This document shows, piece by piece, positions 1 to 8,465 of a stretch of 61,421 bases of DNA. Under the pieces are notes generated by a model. That model had not been told where the DNA came from. It saw nothing but the letters and a program-made list of their open reading frames with translations, and searched no databases. Source of the stretch: Nitrospinaceae bacterium. GTDB lineage: Bacteria; Nitrospinota; Nitrospinia; Nitrospinales; VA-1. Within the stretch, counting starts at the first letter, position 1. Each line of letters starts with the position of its first letter. The position numbers were made by a program, and so were the translations under genes. The stretch covers positions 1 to 61,421 of the forward strand of contig JAJDAZ010000022.1 in NCBI GenBank assembly GCA_029261595.1, read 5' to 3'.

Positions 1-63
1 CCAACGATCCCATATCTCTTGCTTCTGGGCAGGGGTATAATTAATTCGGGTTCTGTATGTCAT
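1..63 (-). CDS. IS30-family transposase, N-terminal part only (cut by window edge)
   Basis: Reading the minus strand from the ATG at 61-63 gives MTYRTRINYTPAQKQEIWDR, the typical start of IS30-family transposases (an N-terminal helix-turn-helix preceded by a T-P-x-Q-K/R-x-x-I/M-W motif). Only 21 codons lie in the window; the rest, including the DDE core, is to the left of position 1. It sits about 40 bp inside the inverted repeat at 100-140, as expected for a single-gene IS. It cannot be said whether the off-window part is intact. Confidence 0.7.
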   Translation of the reverse strand, partial: MTYRTRINYTPAQKQEIWDRW

Positions 64-99
64 TTACAACACTCCATCTTTTTATTTAAAGATTATAGT

Positions 100-140
100 G
101 TTGCATCGACCACTTGAGAACACCACACAAAGCGGACATT
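100..140 (-). repeat. IS30-family terminal inverted repeat (41 bp)
   Basis: The minus strand, read inward from 140, begins AATGTCCGCTTTGTGTGGTG and continues to GTCGATGCAAC. The same 41 bases occur, identical and in opposite orientation, at 15273-15313, where they lie next to the 3' end of an IS30-type transposase. The two together therefore define the two ends of one IS type. The element lies to the left of this repeat. A diverged copy is at 8466-8513. Confidence 0.8.
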
Positions 141-347
141 CAATTCCCAACAAAACCATCCTGAATTGATTGTAGACCTTCAAAAGAAGGTGGAATCAAG
201 AAAAAACATTCCGTAGTTAAAAAGGTTTGTAGTGGTTCGAAATTTTTCGCCAAAGGTATCCAGGAAAATTATTCGTTGCAACGAAGAAACTGCCTTGGAG
301 CTGATATTTCGATTTGAACCGATTTTTCTTTTCAGGGAATATTGAAA

Positions 348-1103
348 TCATTTCTTTTGCGTCATGTCCACTTTGCCGTCGAAGTTTCTGTCCAGTTCGA
401 CCTTTGCCAGTTTTCCGGAAGCATTAAAATGCTCCCAGCGGTCGGCCTTGCCATCCTTGTTGGTATCGTATTCCACCTTGGTGAGATTCTTGGATGGGTC
501 CAAATATTGCCACTGATCGGGTTTTCCGTCGCCTGTGGTATCAAACGCCGAATGATCCAGAATATCACCGGATGAAAATTTGCTCCACTGATCCACTTTG
601 CCATTATCCGTGGTGTCACGTTCTACGCGGATTAAATTTTCCTCTTCGTTGTAAAACTGCCAGGTATCCGGTTTTTTATTGTGGTCCTGATCGATTTCCA
701 CCTTGGACAGTTTCTCATTGGGGTCATAAATTTCCTTCCAGTCGAACAAATCAGTAAATTTGCTGGATTTCTCCACTCGAATCAGTTTTCCTGCTTCAGA
801 ATAAATCTGGTGATGATCCATTTTACCGTCGTTGTTTCGATCGAACTCCACGCGATTCACCTTTTTATTCTTCCCGTAAAAATCCACCTGATCAACTTTG
901 CCGTCTGCGTTGGAATCGTGTTCAATTTTTTCTACATCCCCATTTGTCGCGACATGCTGCCACTGGTCAATTATTCCGTCAAAGTTGGAATCGACTTCAT
1001 TGACTTCGGTCCAGCCTGGGGAAACAACCACTAGGAAATGGAAAACAATTAAACTAGAAATGAGCTGTTTAATTTTTGAATTTACTCTTTTGCTTTTTGG
1101 CAT
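348..1103 (-). CDS. Secreted EF-hand-like (DxNxDG) repeat protein
   Basis: This 251-residue protein has an N-terminal hydrophobic signal segment (about residues 14-32, ending at a W-T-E boundary), followed by about ten repeats of roughly 22 residues. The repeat core is D-x-N/T-x-D-G-K-x-D-x-W followed by an aromatic residue and a short G-K-L-x-x-V-E stretch. D-x-N-x-D-G loops resemble calcium-binding loops of EF-hands and dockerins, so extracytoplasmic calcium binding is a reasonable inference. Some repeats are degenerate (for example KFTDLFDWKE lacks the loop acids). It lies just downstream of the tonB-like gene on the same strand with a 44-bp gap, so it may be the last gene of the uptake operon. 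No precise function is recognised. Confidence 0.75.
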   Translation of the reverse strand: MPKSKRVNSKIKQLISSLIVFHFLVVVSPGWTEVNEVDSNFDGIIDQWQHVATNGDVEKIEHDSNADGKVDQVDFYGKNKKVNRVEFDRNNDGKMDHHQIYSEAGKLIRVEKSSKFTDLFDWKEIYDPNEKLSKVEIDQDHNKKPDTWQFYNEEENLIRVERDTTDNGKVDQWSKFSSGDILDHSAFDTTGDGKPDQWQYLDPSKNLTKVEYDTNKDGKADRWEHFNASGKLAKVELDRNFDGKVDMTQKK

Positions 1104-1147
1104 ATAGAAACCTTGAGTTGGTTATTTGAGATCTCTTTTATAAGGTT

Positions 1148-2503
1148 TTAATCATTCAATTTGAATTTAAACGGCAAAATGATATCTAGAAAAGGCTTGC
1201 CGATTTCATCCGGAAAATTCGAAAAAGGAGCCGCCCGTTTCACTGCCGTGATGGCTTCCTCATTCAATTCGGAGTAGTTTGTTTTGGATACCAATTGGAT
1301 ATTTTTTACATCACCATTTTTCAGGACTGTAAATTTCACCGTCACTTTGCCTTCCTGCCCTGATTTTCGTGCGGATTCCGGGTACTGTTTGGCGGATGCT
1401 ATCAAAGCTTGCAATGCCCCCAGATAACCATCCAAAATCTCTGGGTCGACAATATCCGGCACAGGTCGCGGAATTGGAAAATTAGCCGCTGCTACCAATT
1501 CACCTTTTTGAACAAATCCTGTCTTCCTGCCTTTCGCCGTCACCCTGCTGAATGGCGGAGTGATGCTGGAAACCCTTGCCGAGGGAATTGTTGACACGGT
1601 ACGGGTTCTTGTTTCATAAAATTTAGTGGCCCGATCTGGCGTGGTCACCGATTCCAATGCGGGAGCAGAAGGACGTATTGCCATAAGCTTAGAAGCCAGG
1701 GAGCGGGATGGGGGACCACTTTTAAATTCCACAGCTCTTTTTGGATCCGCTCCCAGAGTTTTTGCCACCGTAATCGTTCTCGCTTGGAGTGGGTTGTTAG
1801 CAATGGCTTTCGGTCCAACATGAATGCGTGTGTTTGTCATCCCTTCGCTCGAGGAAAATCTGGTCACTGTAGCAGACTTTGGTTTTGCCACGGAAGGAGC
1901 AAAGGCGACAACGCTCTCATGGAAATTTTTTTTATTTCCAGTAGTGGTAAAAATGGTAGGAGCGGTTTTTACTGGTCTTGGAGGAGGAAAAAATTCTGTC
2001 GGCTTTGCTTTTTCGACCGATGATCGTTGAACCTTTGCGGTGATGAATTTCGAAGTTTGCAGTTTCTCAATTTTGCGTGGCAGTGGTGTCACCGCATTGG
2101 CTGAAACCTCGACCCTGACCGTTTGAAACATTTTTTTTGCGGAATGAATGTTCTGATCCTGAACCATTTTGGGTTTCACGGGAGCCATTTGAGGCACCGG
2201 CGACAGCGCAATTTCTTTTTTTCGAATTTTTTGAGCGGAATATGTTGTGTGCGGTTTTTTTATTTTTATGGGTTTGACCGTTTTTGGCTCAATTATTTTC
2301 TTTTCTATGACCTCAACTTTTTTAACGGGCTGGAGTTTCTTGGTCACCATTTCAATTTTGAACTTTTTTTGTGGTGGCGGAGGAAGGGGTATTTCCCCTG
2401 AAGTCAGGAGATTGCCATACACCGACACCAGAAAAATATGCAGAAAAAATGATCCGACGATTGCATAGCCTATAGGTGTTTTAATTGAAAAAGCCATTTT
2501 CAT
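1148..2503 (-). CDS. tonB: TonB-type energy transducer
   Basis: The 451-residue protein has one N-terminal membrane helix (about residues 10-32), a PLPPPPQKK stretch, a long Lys/Pro/Ser/Thr-rich periplasmic linker and a C-terminal TonB domain. That domain has the expected A-x-x-YPESARKSGQEGKVTVKF core followed by the G-D-V-x-x-I-x-L-V-x-K strand. TonB carries energy from the inner-membrane ExbB-ExbD motor to outer-membrane receptors. It is about twice the length of E. coli TonB; the extra length is all in the linker. It follows exbB and two exbD genes on the same strand and serves, by context, the receptor at 5547-7676. The ATG six bases inside (MAF...) is an alternative start. Confidence 0.9.
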   Translation of the reverse strand: MKMAFSIKTPIGYAIVGSFFLHIFLVSVYGNLLTSGEIPLPPPPQKKFKIEMVTKKLQPVKKVEVIEKKIIEPKTVKPIKIKKPHTTYSAQKIRKKEIALSPVPQMAPVKPKMVQDQNIHSAKKMFQTVRVEVSANAVTPLPRKIEKLQTSKFITAKVQRSSVEKAKPTEFFPPPRPVKTAPTIFTTTGNKKNFHESVVAFAPSVAKPKSATVTRFSSSEGMTNTRIHVGPKAIANNPLQARTITVAKTLGADPKRAVEFKSGPPSRSLASKLMAIRPSAPALESVTTPDRATKFYETRTRTVSTIPSARVSSITPPFSRVTAKGRKTGFVQKGELVAAANFPIPRPVPDIVDPEILDGYLGALQALIASAKQYPESARKSGQEGKVTVKFTVLKNGDVKNIQLVSKTNYSELNEEAITAVKRAAPFSNFPDEIGKPFLDIILPFKFKLND

Positions 2504-2523
2504 TTTCTCTCTCTTGCCGCTTA

Positions 2524-2931
2524 TTAATTGACAGGCTCCGTAGCGAGGATGAAGTCCGTGGCACCGGCCTGCTTTGCTATATCGATGATCTCTCCAAACA
2601 ATGCGAACACAATTTTTTTATCCCCTTCAATAACGATCACTTTGTTTTCCTGCCCCTTTAATTTTTCACCCAACGTATCTTTTAAATCGCTCTTCTGGAT
2701 TTCCTGTCGATCCAGTTGAAGTTTATGATCAGAGCTGACGCTGGCGACGATGTTTTCCCCTTCATTTTTTTTTGAAGACTCGGCGTTAGGTAAATCAATG
2801 GCGTCACCCTGTTTGATAGCGGTTGAGGTCAGTAAAAAGAAAATCAACAATAGAAAAACAATATTGATCATGGGAGCCAGATCGAGTGTGAAAAAATCCT
2901 TTTCTTGTTTATCCTTTTGCAACTTAATCAT
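2524..2931 (-). CDS. exbD: ExbD/TolR-family protein lacking the membrane Asp (variant)
   Basis: This 135-residue protein has the ExbD layout: a short cytoplasmic N-terminus, one membrane helix (about residues 18-38) and a periplasmic domain ending in a G-D-K-K-I-V-F-A-L / A-K-Q-A-G-A-T-D-F motif. In ExbD/TolR the helix starts with T-P-L/F-I-D, and that Asp is the proton-carrying residue. Here the motif reads LAPMINIVFLLLIFF, with Asn23 (codon at 2863-2865) in place of Asp. The next gene upstream, a second ExbD, keeps the Asp. The two are separated by 9 bp and are probably translated together. The protein could act as a non-protonatable partner in a mixed ExbD dimer, or could have another structural role. 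Confidence 0.88.
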   Translation of the reverse strand: MIKLQKDKQEKDFFTLDLAPMINIVFLLLIFFLLTSTAIKQGDAIDLPNAESSKKNEGENIVASVSSDHKLQLDRQEIQKSDLKDTLGEKLKGQENKVIVIEGDKKIVFALFGEIIDIAKQAGATDFILATEPVN

Positions 2932-2940
2932 TTTTTGCCC

Positions 2941-3330
2941 TTATCGAATGATCGAGAAATTTTCCGCACCCGCTTTTTTGGCTAGATCCAGTACGCGAAC
3001 AAACAGTTCGTAAGGAACTTTTTTATGAATCTCAACCATCAGGCTTTTATCTTTTCTGGAGGTTAATTTGCTTTCCAGCTCCGGCACCAGGGTGTCGATA
3101 TTAATGTTCACCTCATTGATGCTGACCGACCCCATCTCGTTGACCTTTAATGTCAATGGGGTCTCCGGTTCATTATTTGCGGTGGAACCTTCGCCCGTCA
3201 GATTGATTTCGATGCCCTGTCCCTGAACAGAAAATGTCAGCATGAAAAAAATCAATAAGAGGAACACCACATCTATTAAGGGAGTGATGTCCAATCGAAA
3301 TCGTTTTTTTCCCCGCTTCATCAGGTTCAT
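2941..3330 (-). CDS. exbD: ExbD/TolR-family proton-channel subunit
   Basis: This 129-residue protein starts with a basic stretch (KRGKKRFRLD) and a membrane helix headed by ITPLIDVVFLLLIFFM, which contains the conserved Asp20 needed for proton-driven movement in ExbD/TolR. A periplasmic domain follows and ends in V-L-D-L-A-K-K-A-G-A-E-N-F-S. It lies between exbB and the Asn-variant exbD on the minus strand. The family forms a dimer inside the ExbB pentamer of the inner membrane and uses the proton gradient to drive TonB. The presence of two exbD genes suggests a heterodimer, but separate use is also possible. Confidence 0.9.
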   Translation of the reverse strand: MNLMKRGKKRFRLDITPLIDVVFLLLIFFMLTFSVQGQGIEINLTGEGSTANNEPETPLTLKVNEMGSVSINEVNINIDTLVPELESKLTSRKDKSLMVEIHKKVPYELFVRVLDLAKKAGAENFSIIR

Positions 3331-3365
3331 TTAATCAGCCAATTTAATAAAAAAATCTCAGGCGC

Positions 3366-4043
3366 TCACGCTTCAACTAACTCACCTTTCCAATCGGTTT
3401 TCAATTTTCGCCCATCCTTTTCATCAGAAAAATGATGGATCAGGATGCGGCCGCATTTTTCCAGATTGAACGCAACATTTTCCGACCGGCGGGTGAAATA
3501 ATGCAGCATGACCATGGTCGGAATCGCCACCGACAATCCTGCGGCGGTGGTGAGAAGCGCCTCCCAGATACCGCCCGCCAGCAGGCTGGGGTCCACAATC
3601 CCCTTATGCTCGGCCACCTTGTTGAACGCCTGGACCATGCCGATTACGGTTCCCAAAAGACCCATAAGAGGTGTGATGCTGGCGATCACTTCCAACCCGC
3701 GGATAAACTTATTTTGTTTGTTGATTTCTTCCTGCCCGACCTCGGACAACCTTTCTTCCATCTGCCATTTCGGGAGGTCCTTCAAACGCAATCCGTCGCC
3801 GATCATGCGTTTTATAGAATCCTCTGAATCCTGCTGACCCCTCCACTCTTCAGACAATCTATTTCTCATCAAAGATTCTTTAAAGCGATCGAGAGTTGTT
3901 TTAGGATTCTCTTGAGTGGTGCGAATGAAATAGAGTCTTTCTATAACGATGGCCAACGCAATGATGGAGCACAGAAGGATGGGGATCATGATGAACCCGC
4001 CCTTGCCAATCATGCTAAAAGTAGACTGAATAAATTCGAACAT
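3366..4043 (-). CDS. exbB: ExbB/TolQ/MotA-family proton-channel protein
   Basis: The 225-residue protein has an N-terminal membrane helix (about residues 14-36), a cytoplasmic segment, and two further helices containing the family hallmarks: GLEVIASITPLMGLLGTVIGM and GIWEALLTTAAGLSVAIPTM. These are the conserved pore-lining helices of ExbB/TolQ. It is the first gene of the motor set and is followed by two exbD genes and tonB. The A/T-P-L-x-G-L-L-G-T-V motif is fully intact, so the channel is predicted to be functional. The 184-bp gap to the lipoprotein gene upstream leaves room for its own promoter. Confidence 0.93.
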   Translation of the reverse strand: MFEFIQSTFSMIGKGGFIMIPILLCSIIALAIVIERLYFIRTTQENPKTTLDRFKESLMRNRLSEEWRGQQDSEDSIKRMIGDGLRLKDLPKWQMEERLSEVGQEEINKQNKFIRGLEVIASITPLMGLLGTVIGMVQAFNKVAEHKGIVDPSLLAGGIWEALLTTAAGLSVAIPTMVMLHYFTRRSENVAFNLEKCGRILIHHFSDEKDGRKLKTDWKGELVEA

Positions 4044-4227
4044 TTTAGACTCCTGATTAAAAATCTTTTAAGCTACGCAGAAAAAATTGTTCTCAAAATA
4101 AGCAAATCACATATCGGAAAGACCGGGTTCCTTGGGAAGTCTCACAACCGTCTTAGGAGGTAACAGGGGGTTTTTTCGGACAATGAGAATTGAAACCCGG
4201 TCCTCCGATATTTTTTAAATAGTTCTT

Positions 4228-5520
4228 TTAACTTTTGGTCAACCTGCCTCGGCAAAGAACAGCTTTCTGCCCACCTTCAGCAAGTTCTGTCCAGGTCGCA
4301 TAAACCCTTCCACCACTTCCCGCAAATAACAACGGGTAGGAGACACTATCACCAAGTGAAGGAAGCATTTCTGGCTGAGACGGTTTCCCCATCCCCGAAA
4401 TTTTCATGAGCCAGGGACGAATATTTCCCCATCCATTATCAACACTGGGTTCTCGTCCTTGAAAAATGACCCAGGCATCGTCTCCGATGACCTGAATGTC
4501 CGGATGGTTGGCATCGAGCACTTCTCCCTGAATTTCCCCAAGGTATTCAAAGTTTTTGCCTCCATCTGATGATATTGCCCCTCGCAAGCTGGACCTGTTA
4601 TTTGCACCGCTATACCAGGCGACAAACAACTTTCCGTTGACAGTACTCATTGTGGGGCCGGAATGCGCACACCCATTTATTTTCCAACCTTCTTTTGTTA
4701 CGCGGACCTTGTCCGACCAGGTGTCTCCTTTATCTTCGGAAGTGGACACCACAACGACTCGATTATCTCCCTCATAAACATGACGCCAGGAAATAAAAAC
4801 TTTACCCGAGTCGTCGAAGGCAATGGCCGGTCGGCAGCAGGGACAAATCGCTCCGGAAACTTTTATGTTTTTTCCGAATGTTTTTCCCTGGTCGACCGAT
4901 TTGGCAATATAAAGGGAGCCCGTCCCTGGAGGGTTGGTTTCCCTGTCCCGGCCGTCCAACCAGGCAAAATAAATGGTTCCATCCGGGCCGACTTCCATGG
5001 TTTGAAAAGAATGATAGCCCTTCGCTTCGGCATCGTTCACTATCACCGCCGGGGTGAAGCTTCGTCCAAAGTTCATCGACCGGGCGAATTTCAAATCTTT
5101 GCCACCCTGCCAAAACGCATACATTTCAATCCCAGGGCCTTTTCTTAGCAGCGGCCCATTTTCACCATGAGCGCTGACTTCGCCCGGAACTTTATTGATG
5201 GGATAAGGCTTGGAAAACGTGTCACCCACATTGTGAGAGCTTAAATAGAAAAGATCCTGCCCTCCCTTTCCCTTATGCCCGGCATAAACAAAGTTCATGC
5301 CTTCGGAGGTTTTTAACATGAGTTGAAGCCCGTTTCCCTGGCCCACCACCTGAGGGGTGGATTCCCAATTCACCAGGCGCTGACCTTTTTCCAGATGCCC
5401 ATCAGACAACATCCCTGAAGGCCCCGGATTGGGTGAGTTTTTAATATTTCCTGTACAGGAAACAATAAAAATCAGCAATGACAGGACAAAGCATAAATTA
5501 ATATTTTTATTAATAATCAC
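4228..5520 (-). CDS. Sialidase-fold (BNR/Asp-box) lipoprotein beside the TonB receptor
   Basis: This 430-residue protein has a lipoprotein signal with lipobox IVSC (lipidated Cys22). The mature part contains several Asp-box-like turns (S-x-D-x-G-x-x-F/W: SVDQGKTFG, SEDKGDTWS, SSDGGKNFE, SMNFGRSFT) typical of six-bladed beta-propellers of the sialidase superfamily. An unusual ICPCCRPAIAF motif (about residues 200-210) and an NGCAHSGP motif hold nearly all remaining cysteines. Enzyme residues of true sialidases cannot be assigned, so glycan cleavage should not be assumed. It starts 26 bp after the receptor gene, which strongly suggests one operon. A role as a receptor-associated surface lipoprotein, possibly metal-binding through Cys, is an inference. 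Confidence 0.75.
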   Translation of the reverse strand: MIINKNINLCFVLSLLIFIVSCTGNIKNSPNPGPSGMLSDGHLEKGQRLVNWESTPQVVGQGNGLQLMLKTSEGMNFVYAGHKGKGGQDLFYLSSHNVGDTFSKPYPINKVPGEVSAHGENGPLLRKGPGIEMYAFWQGGKDLKFARSMNFGRSFTPAVIVNDAEAKGYHSFQTMEVGPDGTIYFAWLDGRDRETNPPGTGSLYIAKSVDQGKTFGKNIKVSGAICPCCRPAIAFDDSGKVFISWRHVYEGDNRVVVVSTSEDKGDTWSDKVRVTKEGWKINGCAHSGPTMSTVNGKLFVAWYSGANNRSSLRGAISSDGGKNFEYLGEIQGEVLDANHPDIQVIGDDAWVIFQGREPSVDNGWGNIRPWLMKISGMGKPSQPEMLPSLGDSVSYPLLFAGSGGRVYATWTELAEGGQKAVLCRGRLTKS

Positions 5521-5546
5521 GAGCTTTTCCTCAATAATCCTTCAGA

Positions 5547-7676
5547 TTAGAACCTTAAAGTCACGCCACCAAAGAATCGCCTGCCGTCCCCAGGATAGAA
5601 AAGTGCTGATGTAGGAGTTGCGGTGACTGCGGTTGAAAAGTTGGAAATATATTCCGTGTCAAACAGATTGCGTCCGGTAACAAAGGTGCTGATGTTTTTA
5701 TTCACTTCGTATCCAGCGCCAAACCCCATCAATGTATAACCGGGCGCCGTAAAGGTGTTGCTAAAATCAACCTCCGCTTTGCTCACGTAATCCATATTCA
5801 ATGCGAAGAACCAGTCGGCTGGGTGGTCGTACCTGAGTTCTGAACGGAACACATGCGGTGGGACACCCGCAATGGTGTTATCCCCGAATTGCGCATCCCC
5901 ATCAAAACGAAAATCACTGTAGGTATAGACGTTGTTTATTTTCACGCGATCCCCACCCGAAACCAGATTCTGAGCTAGAACGATTCCAAGGCCCGCTTCG
6001 ACCCCCTGATGTACAGTTTCATCCGCATTGAACCCTGTAGCCGGAATACTGCCTCCTGTAGTAAAACTTAAAATCTCATCTTTCAGCCAGGCGCGATATA
6101 AGACCAACTCCCAATCGACAATCCCCTCTTGCCCACGTGTCCCAATTTCAAGGGTCCACGCTTTCTGTGCGTCCAGATTGATAAAACCCGTCGTGCCGCC
6201 CTGTGTTAAATCGGCAAAGTCCGGTGGCTCAAAACTCTTGGTAACATTGGTGAAAAATTGTACTGTCTTAGTATGTTGATAAAGGGCACCTACCCTGGGA
6301 TTAAAAGAATGATAAGAGTCGCTGTCCGTTTCGCTGGGGGTCAGTCGATCGAACACATCGCGATGCGAATAGACAAATTGTCCGCCAGCGATCAGAGCCA
6401 GTTTTTGAGTTACAAAGAACTGGTTTTCTCCAAACACCACCACGTTATAAGCGGACTGGTCTGTGTCGGAAGTTAAAGCGCCCCTGTATCCCCCGACATT
6501 GGCAAATACTTTTGCATCCGTCATGCCACCATGTGTGGTGACCCCGGTTCGAAAGGTGTTTAAAAATTTTCCGATCTTATAGCTTCCGGAACCTTGCGCA
6601 AACACGCCATAGTTTTGGCTGTCCTGGTCGATGACCCCGACAAATGAAGTGATCGGATGGAACAATTCCTTATTTGTGAAAAATGCGCCGACATCCAGCT
6701 TATTTCCTCCGCCGAGATCAAAGGTGGTTTTATTGGAAATCCGGAAGGAAATGATATCGCGGTGCTCATCATTGGTGATAACCGAGCCTCTCACTGCTCT
6801 GGGATTGTTCAGCGCGGAAGACTTGGTCACCGTTCCCGGCAATTCCAGTTCGATCTTGTTTGCAGTAAAATAGAACCGCGTTTCAGCGGATTCCGAAAGT
6901 TTGACTCCCAGATTCGAGTTGAACTTGTAACTTTCCTGTTCTGCATGGTCCCTGAAACCGTCACTCACCAGTCCGGTGAAACTAACGAATAAATCCGCAT
7001 TATCAAACACCAGCCCGGATTGAATGTTGCCGCGAAAAGTATCATCCGACCCCGCTTCAAAACGTAGCTGATGACCGGGATGACTCTGGCCGGTCTTGGA
7101 GATCATGTTGAGAACGCCTCCAATTGAAGTGCCGCCATATTGCAATCCGTTGCCACCTTTAAAAACTTCAATGCGTTGCAAGGTGAGATTGTCGATTTCC
7201 TGGAAATCACCGCTGCTATCAGCGTTATTAAAGGGGACGCCATCCTGTAGAGCTGCCAGACCTTTCTGATGAAAACTGCGTTGGAGACCAGACCCCCGAA
7301 TAGAAACACGAACCTCTTCCGCAAAACGTTTGGTCGCAAAAACTCCGGGAACAAATGAAAGCGTGTCCTCAAAGTTCTGACTGAAATCATTTTCAAAGGC
7401 TTTGCTGTCAACAACTGCCGCCCCGCCTGGAGTGCGCTGGATTATTTTGGCGGCTTCCAAGTTGCTTGGAACTGTCAAGGTGCCGACCGTGGACTCGAAT
7501 GTTCCAATGGATGTTCCAATGGTTTCTTTAAACTTTGCCTTAGGGGCTTCTATGAGAACCTCCGGCAACTCTTGTGGATTTTCTACTCCCTCCGCTAAAA
7601 CGGGTTGTGTAATGACAAAATTTAACAAGGCATAAGCCATGATCAACCTGGCAGATACTTTATTCAGACAAAACAT
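5547..7676 (-). CDS. TonB-dependent outer-membrane receptor
   Basis: The 709-residue protein has a signal peptide ending about VLAEG, a TonB-box-like segment (LPEVLIEAP), a plug domain (about residues 75-195, with RVSIRGSGLQR, LQDGVPFN, IEVFKGGNGLQYG and GGVLNMISKTG) and a 22-strand-type barrel ending in Phe (FFGGVTLRF). These are the standard landmarks of FecA-like receptors for siderophores, metals or cofactors. An AGGAG ribosome-binding site lies 6 bp before the ATG. It heads a minus-strand run with the lipoprotein, exbB, two exbDs and tonB, so the system carries its own energy source. The substrate is not readable from sequence. The neighbouring His/Cys-rich protein hints at a metal such as copper, but this is a guess. 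Confidence 0.92.
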   Translation of the reverse strand: MFCLNKVSARLIMAYALLNFVITQPVLAEGVENPQELPEVLIEAPKAKFKETIGTSIGTFESTVGTLTVPSNLEAAKIIQRTPGGAAVVDSKAFENDFSQNFEDTLSFVPGVFATKRFAEEVRVSIRGSGLQRSFHQKGLAALQDGVPFNNADSSGDFQEIDNLTLQRIEVFKGGNGLQYGGTSIGGVLNMISKTGQSHPGHQLRFEAGSDDTFRGNIQSGLVFDNADLFVSFTGLVSDGFRDHAEQESYKFNSNLGVKLSESAETRFYFTANKIELELPGTVTKSSALNNPRAVRGSVITNDEHRDIISFRISNKTTFDLGGGNKLDVGAFFTNKELFHPITSFVGVIDQDSQNYGVFAQGSGSYKIGKFLNTFRTGVTTHGGMTDAKVFANVGGYRGALTSDTDQSAYNVVVFGENQFFVTQKLALIAGGQFVYSHRDVFDRLTPSETDSDSYHSFNPRVGALYQHTKTVQFFTNVTKSFEPPDFADLTQGGTTGFINLDAQKAWTLEIGTRGQEGIVDWELVLYRAWLKDEILSFTTGGSIPATGFNADETVHQGVEAGLGIVLAQNLVSGGDRVKINNVYTYSDFRFDGDAQFGDNTIAGVPPHVFRSELRYDHPADWFFALNMDYVSKAEVDFSNTFTAPGYTLMGFGAGYEVNKNISTFVTGRNLFDTEYISNFSTAVTATPTSALFYPGDGRRFFGGVTLRF

Positions 7677-7943
7677 GGAACTCTCCTAACTTTCTTTTAC
7701 TGCACAGCGCAATAAATATTATTTCGAAAAACCTCCTCACATCGCCGTCTTGTTTTGCATTTTCGAGGCAATATGGGGATCTCCCAAAATTTCAGAAGGT
7801 TCTTTTGCTGTTGGAATTCGCAATATCAAAGGGGAAAAGCGTCTCCAAAAGCAATCGTCCGCGCAAACAGAAAAAGCAGGAACAACTTTTCAGAAGCGAA
7901 CAAACCTGATGAAAAATTTGGGAACTAAAACAATAAAGAAATG

Positions 7944-8345
7944 TTAGAGAGACTTCGGAGGATGGTCCAATTGAAACGAAAGGGAAAATTTGTGACGCGG
8001 GGGCTTGAGGATAAAACCGTCACTTTCATCGTCAGCCCTGAAGAGGGATAAATCAGAAGCAGAGAAAAAGTTTTTAGAAAAACTAACTGATGCAGGAATG
8101 GAGGCCAAAGGCAACCCGCCACAATCAGGAGCAATCTGGCATTCTTTACCGTCCTTTTTACTTTGTTCGTGCGGACAAGGAAGCCCCTTTTGGTTATGAT
8201 TCAGCGGACAAGAATGTCCCGCTTTGTGGCTTTCCAATGCGGGTCCCTTCTTTTCATGGTGATGAAAAGGGGAAGCATTTACCGCCGAAGCCCAAAAAAG
8301 GAGCATCAGCAGGGCAAAGAAAATAACTGTAAATTTTTCACGCAT
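7944..8345 (-). CDS. Small secreted His/Cys-rich protein, putative metal-binding
   Basis: Starting at the ATG at 8345 the protein has about 133 residues: a signal peptide (MREKFTVIFFALLML... cleaved near AVNA-SP), then a segment rich in His and Cys (PFHHHEKKG, AGHSCPLNHNQKG, PCPHEQ, CQIAPDCGG) and a C-terminal tail without cysteines. Four or five Cys and about ten His within 60 residues suggest metal binding in the periplasm. The upstream TTG at 8381 would add 12 residues before the signal peptide and is less likely. It precedes the TonB receptor by about 270 bp on the same strand. No family was recognised. It could be a metal chaperone or a small regulator of the uptake block. Confidence 0.6.
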   Translation of the reverse strand: MREKFTVIFFALLMLLFWASAVNASPFHHHEKKGPALESHKAGHSCPLNHNQKGLPCPHEQSKKDGKECQIAPDCGGLPLASIPASVSFSKNFFSASDLSLFRADDESDGFILKPPRHKFSLSFQLDHPPKSL

Positions 8346-8465
8346 AAAACGAGCATATAATGAAATCGCCCTAATTATCAAGGATTAATTTCCATGAAGT
8401 CGATTTTGATTTCGAACATCGGAATTTTTAACAAATCTGTATAAAACATGAAGGAAGCAATTTAT

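Noticed and set aside
3432..3837. Plus-strand ORFs opposite exbB
   Set aside because: The minus-strand frame encodes an unmistakable ExbB; the opposite ORFs have no recognisable motif.
7677..7943. Cobalamin or other riboswitch before the TonB receptor gene
   Set aside because: The minus-strand leader shows no recognisable B12-box or other conserved riboswitch core; only a normal AGGAG site was found.
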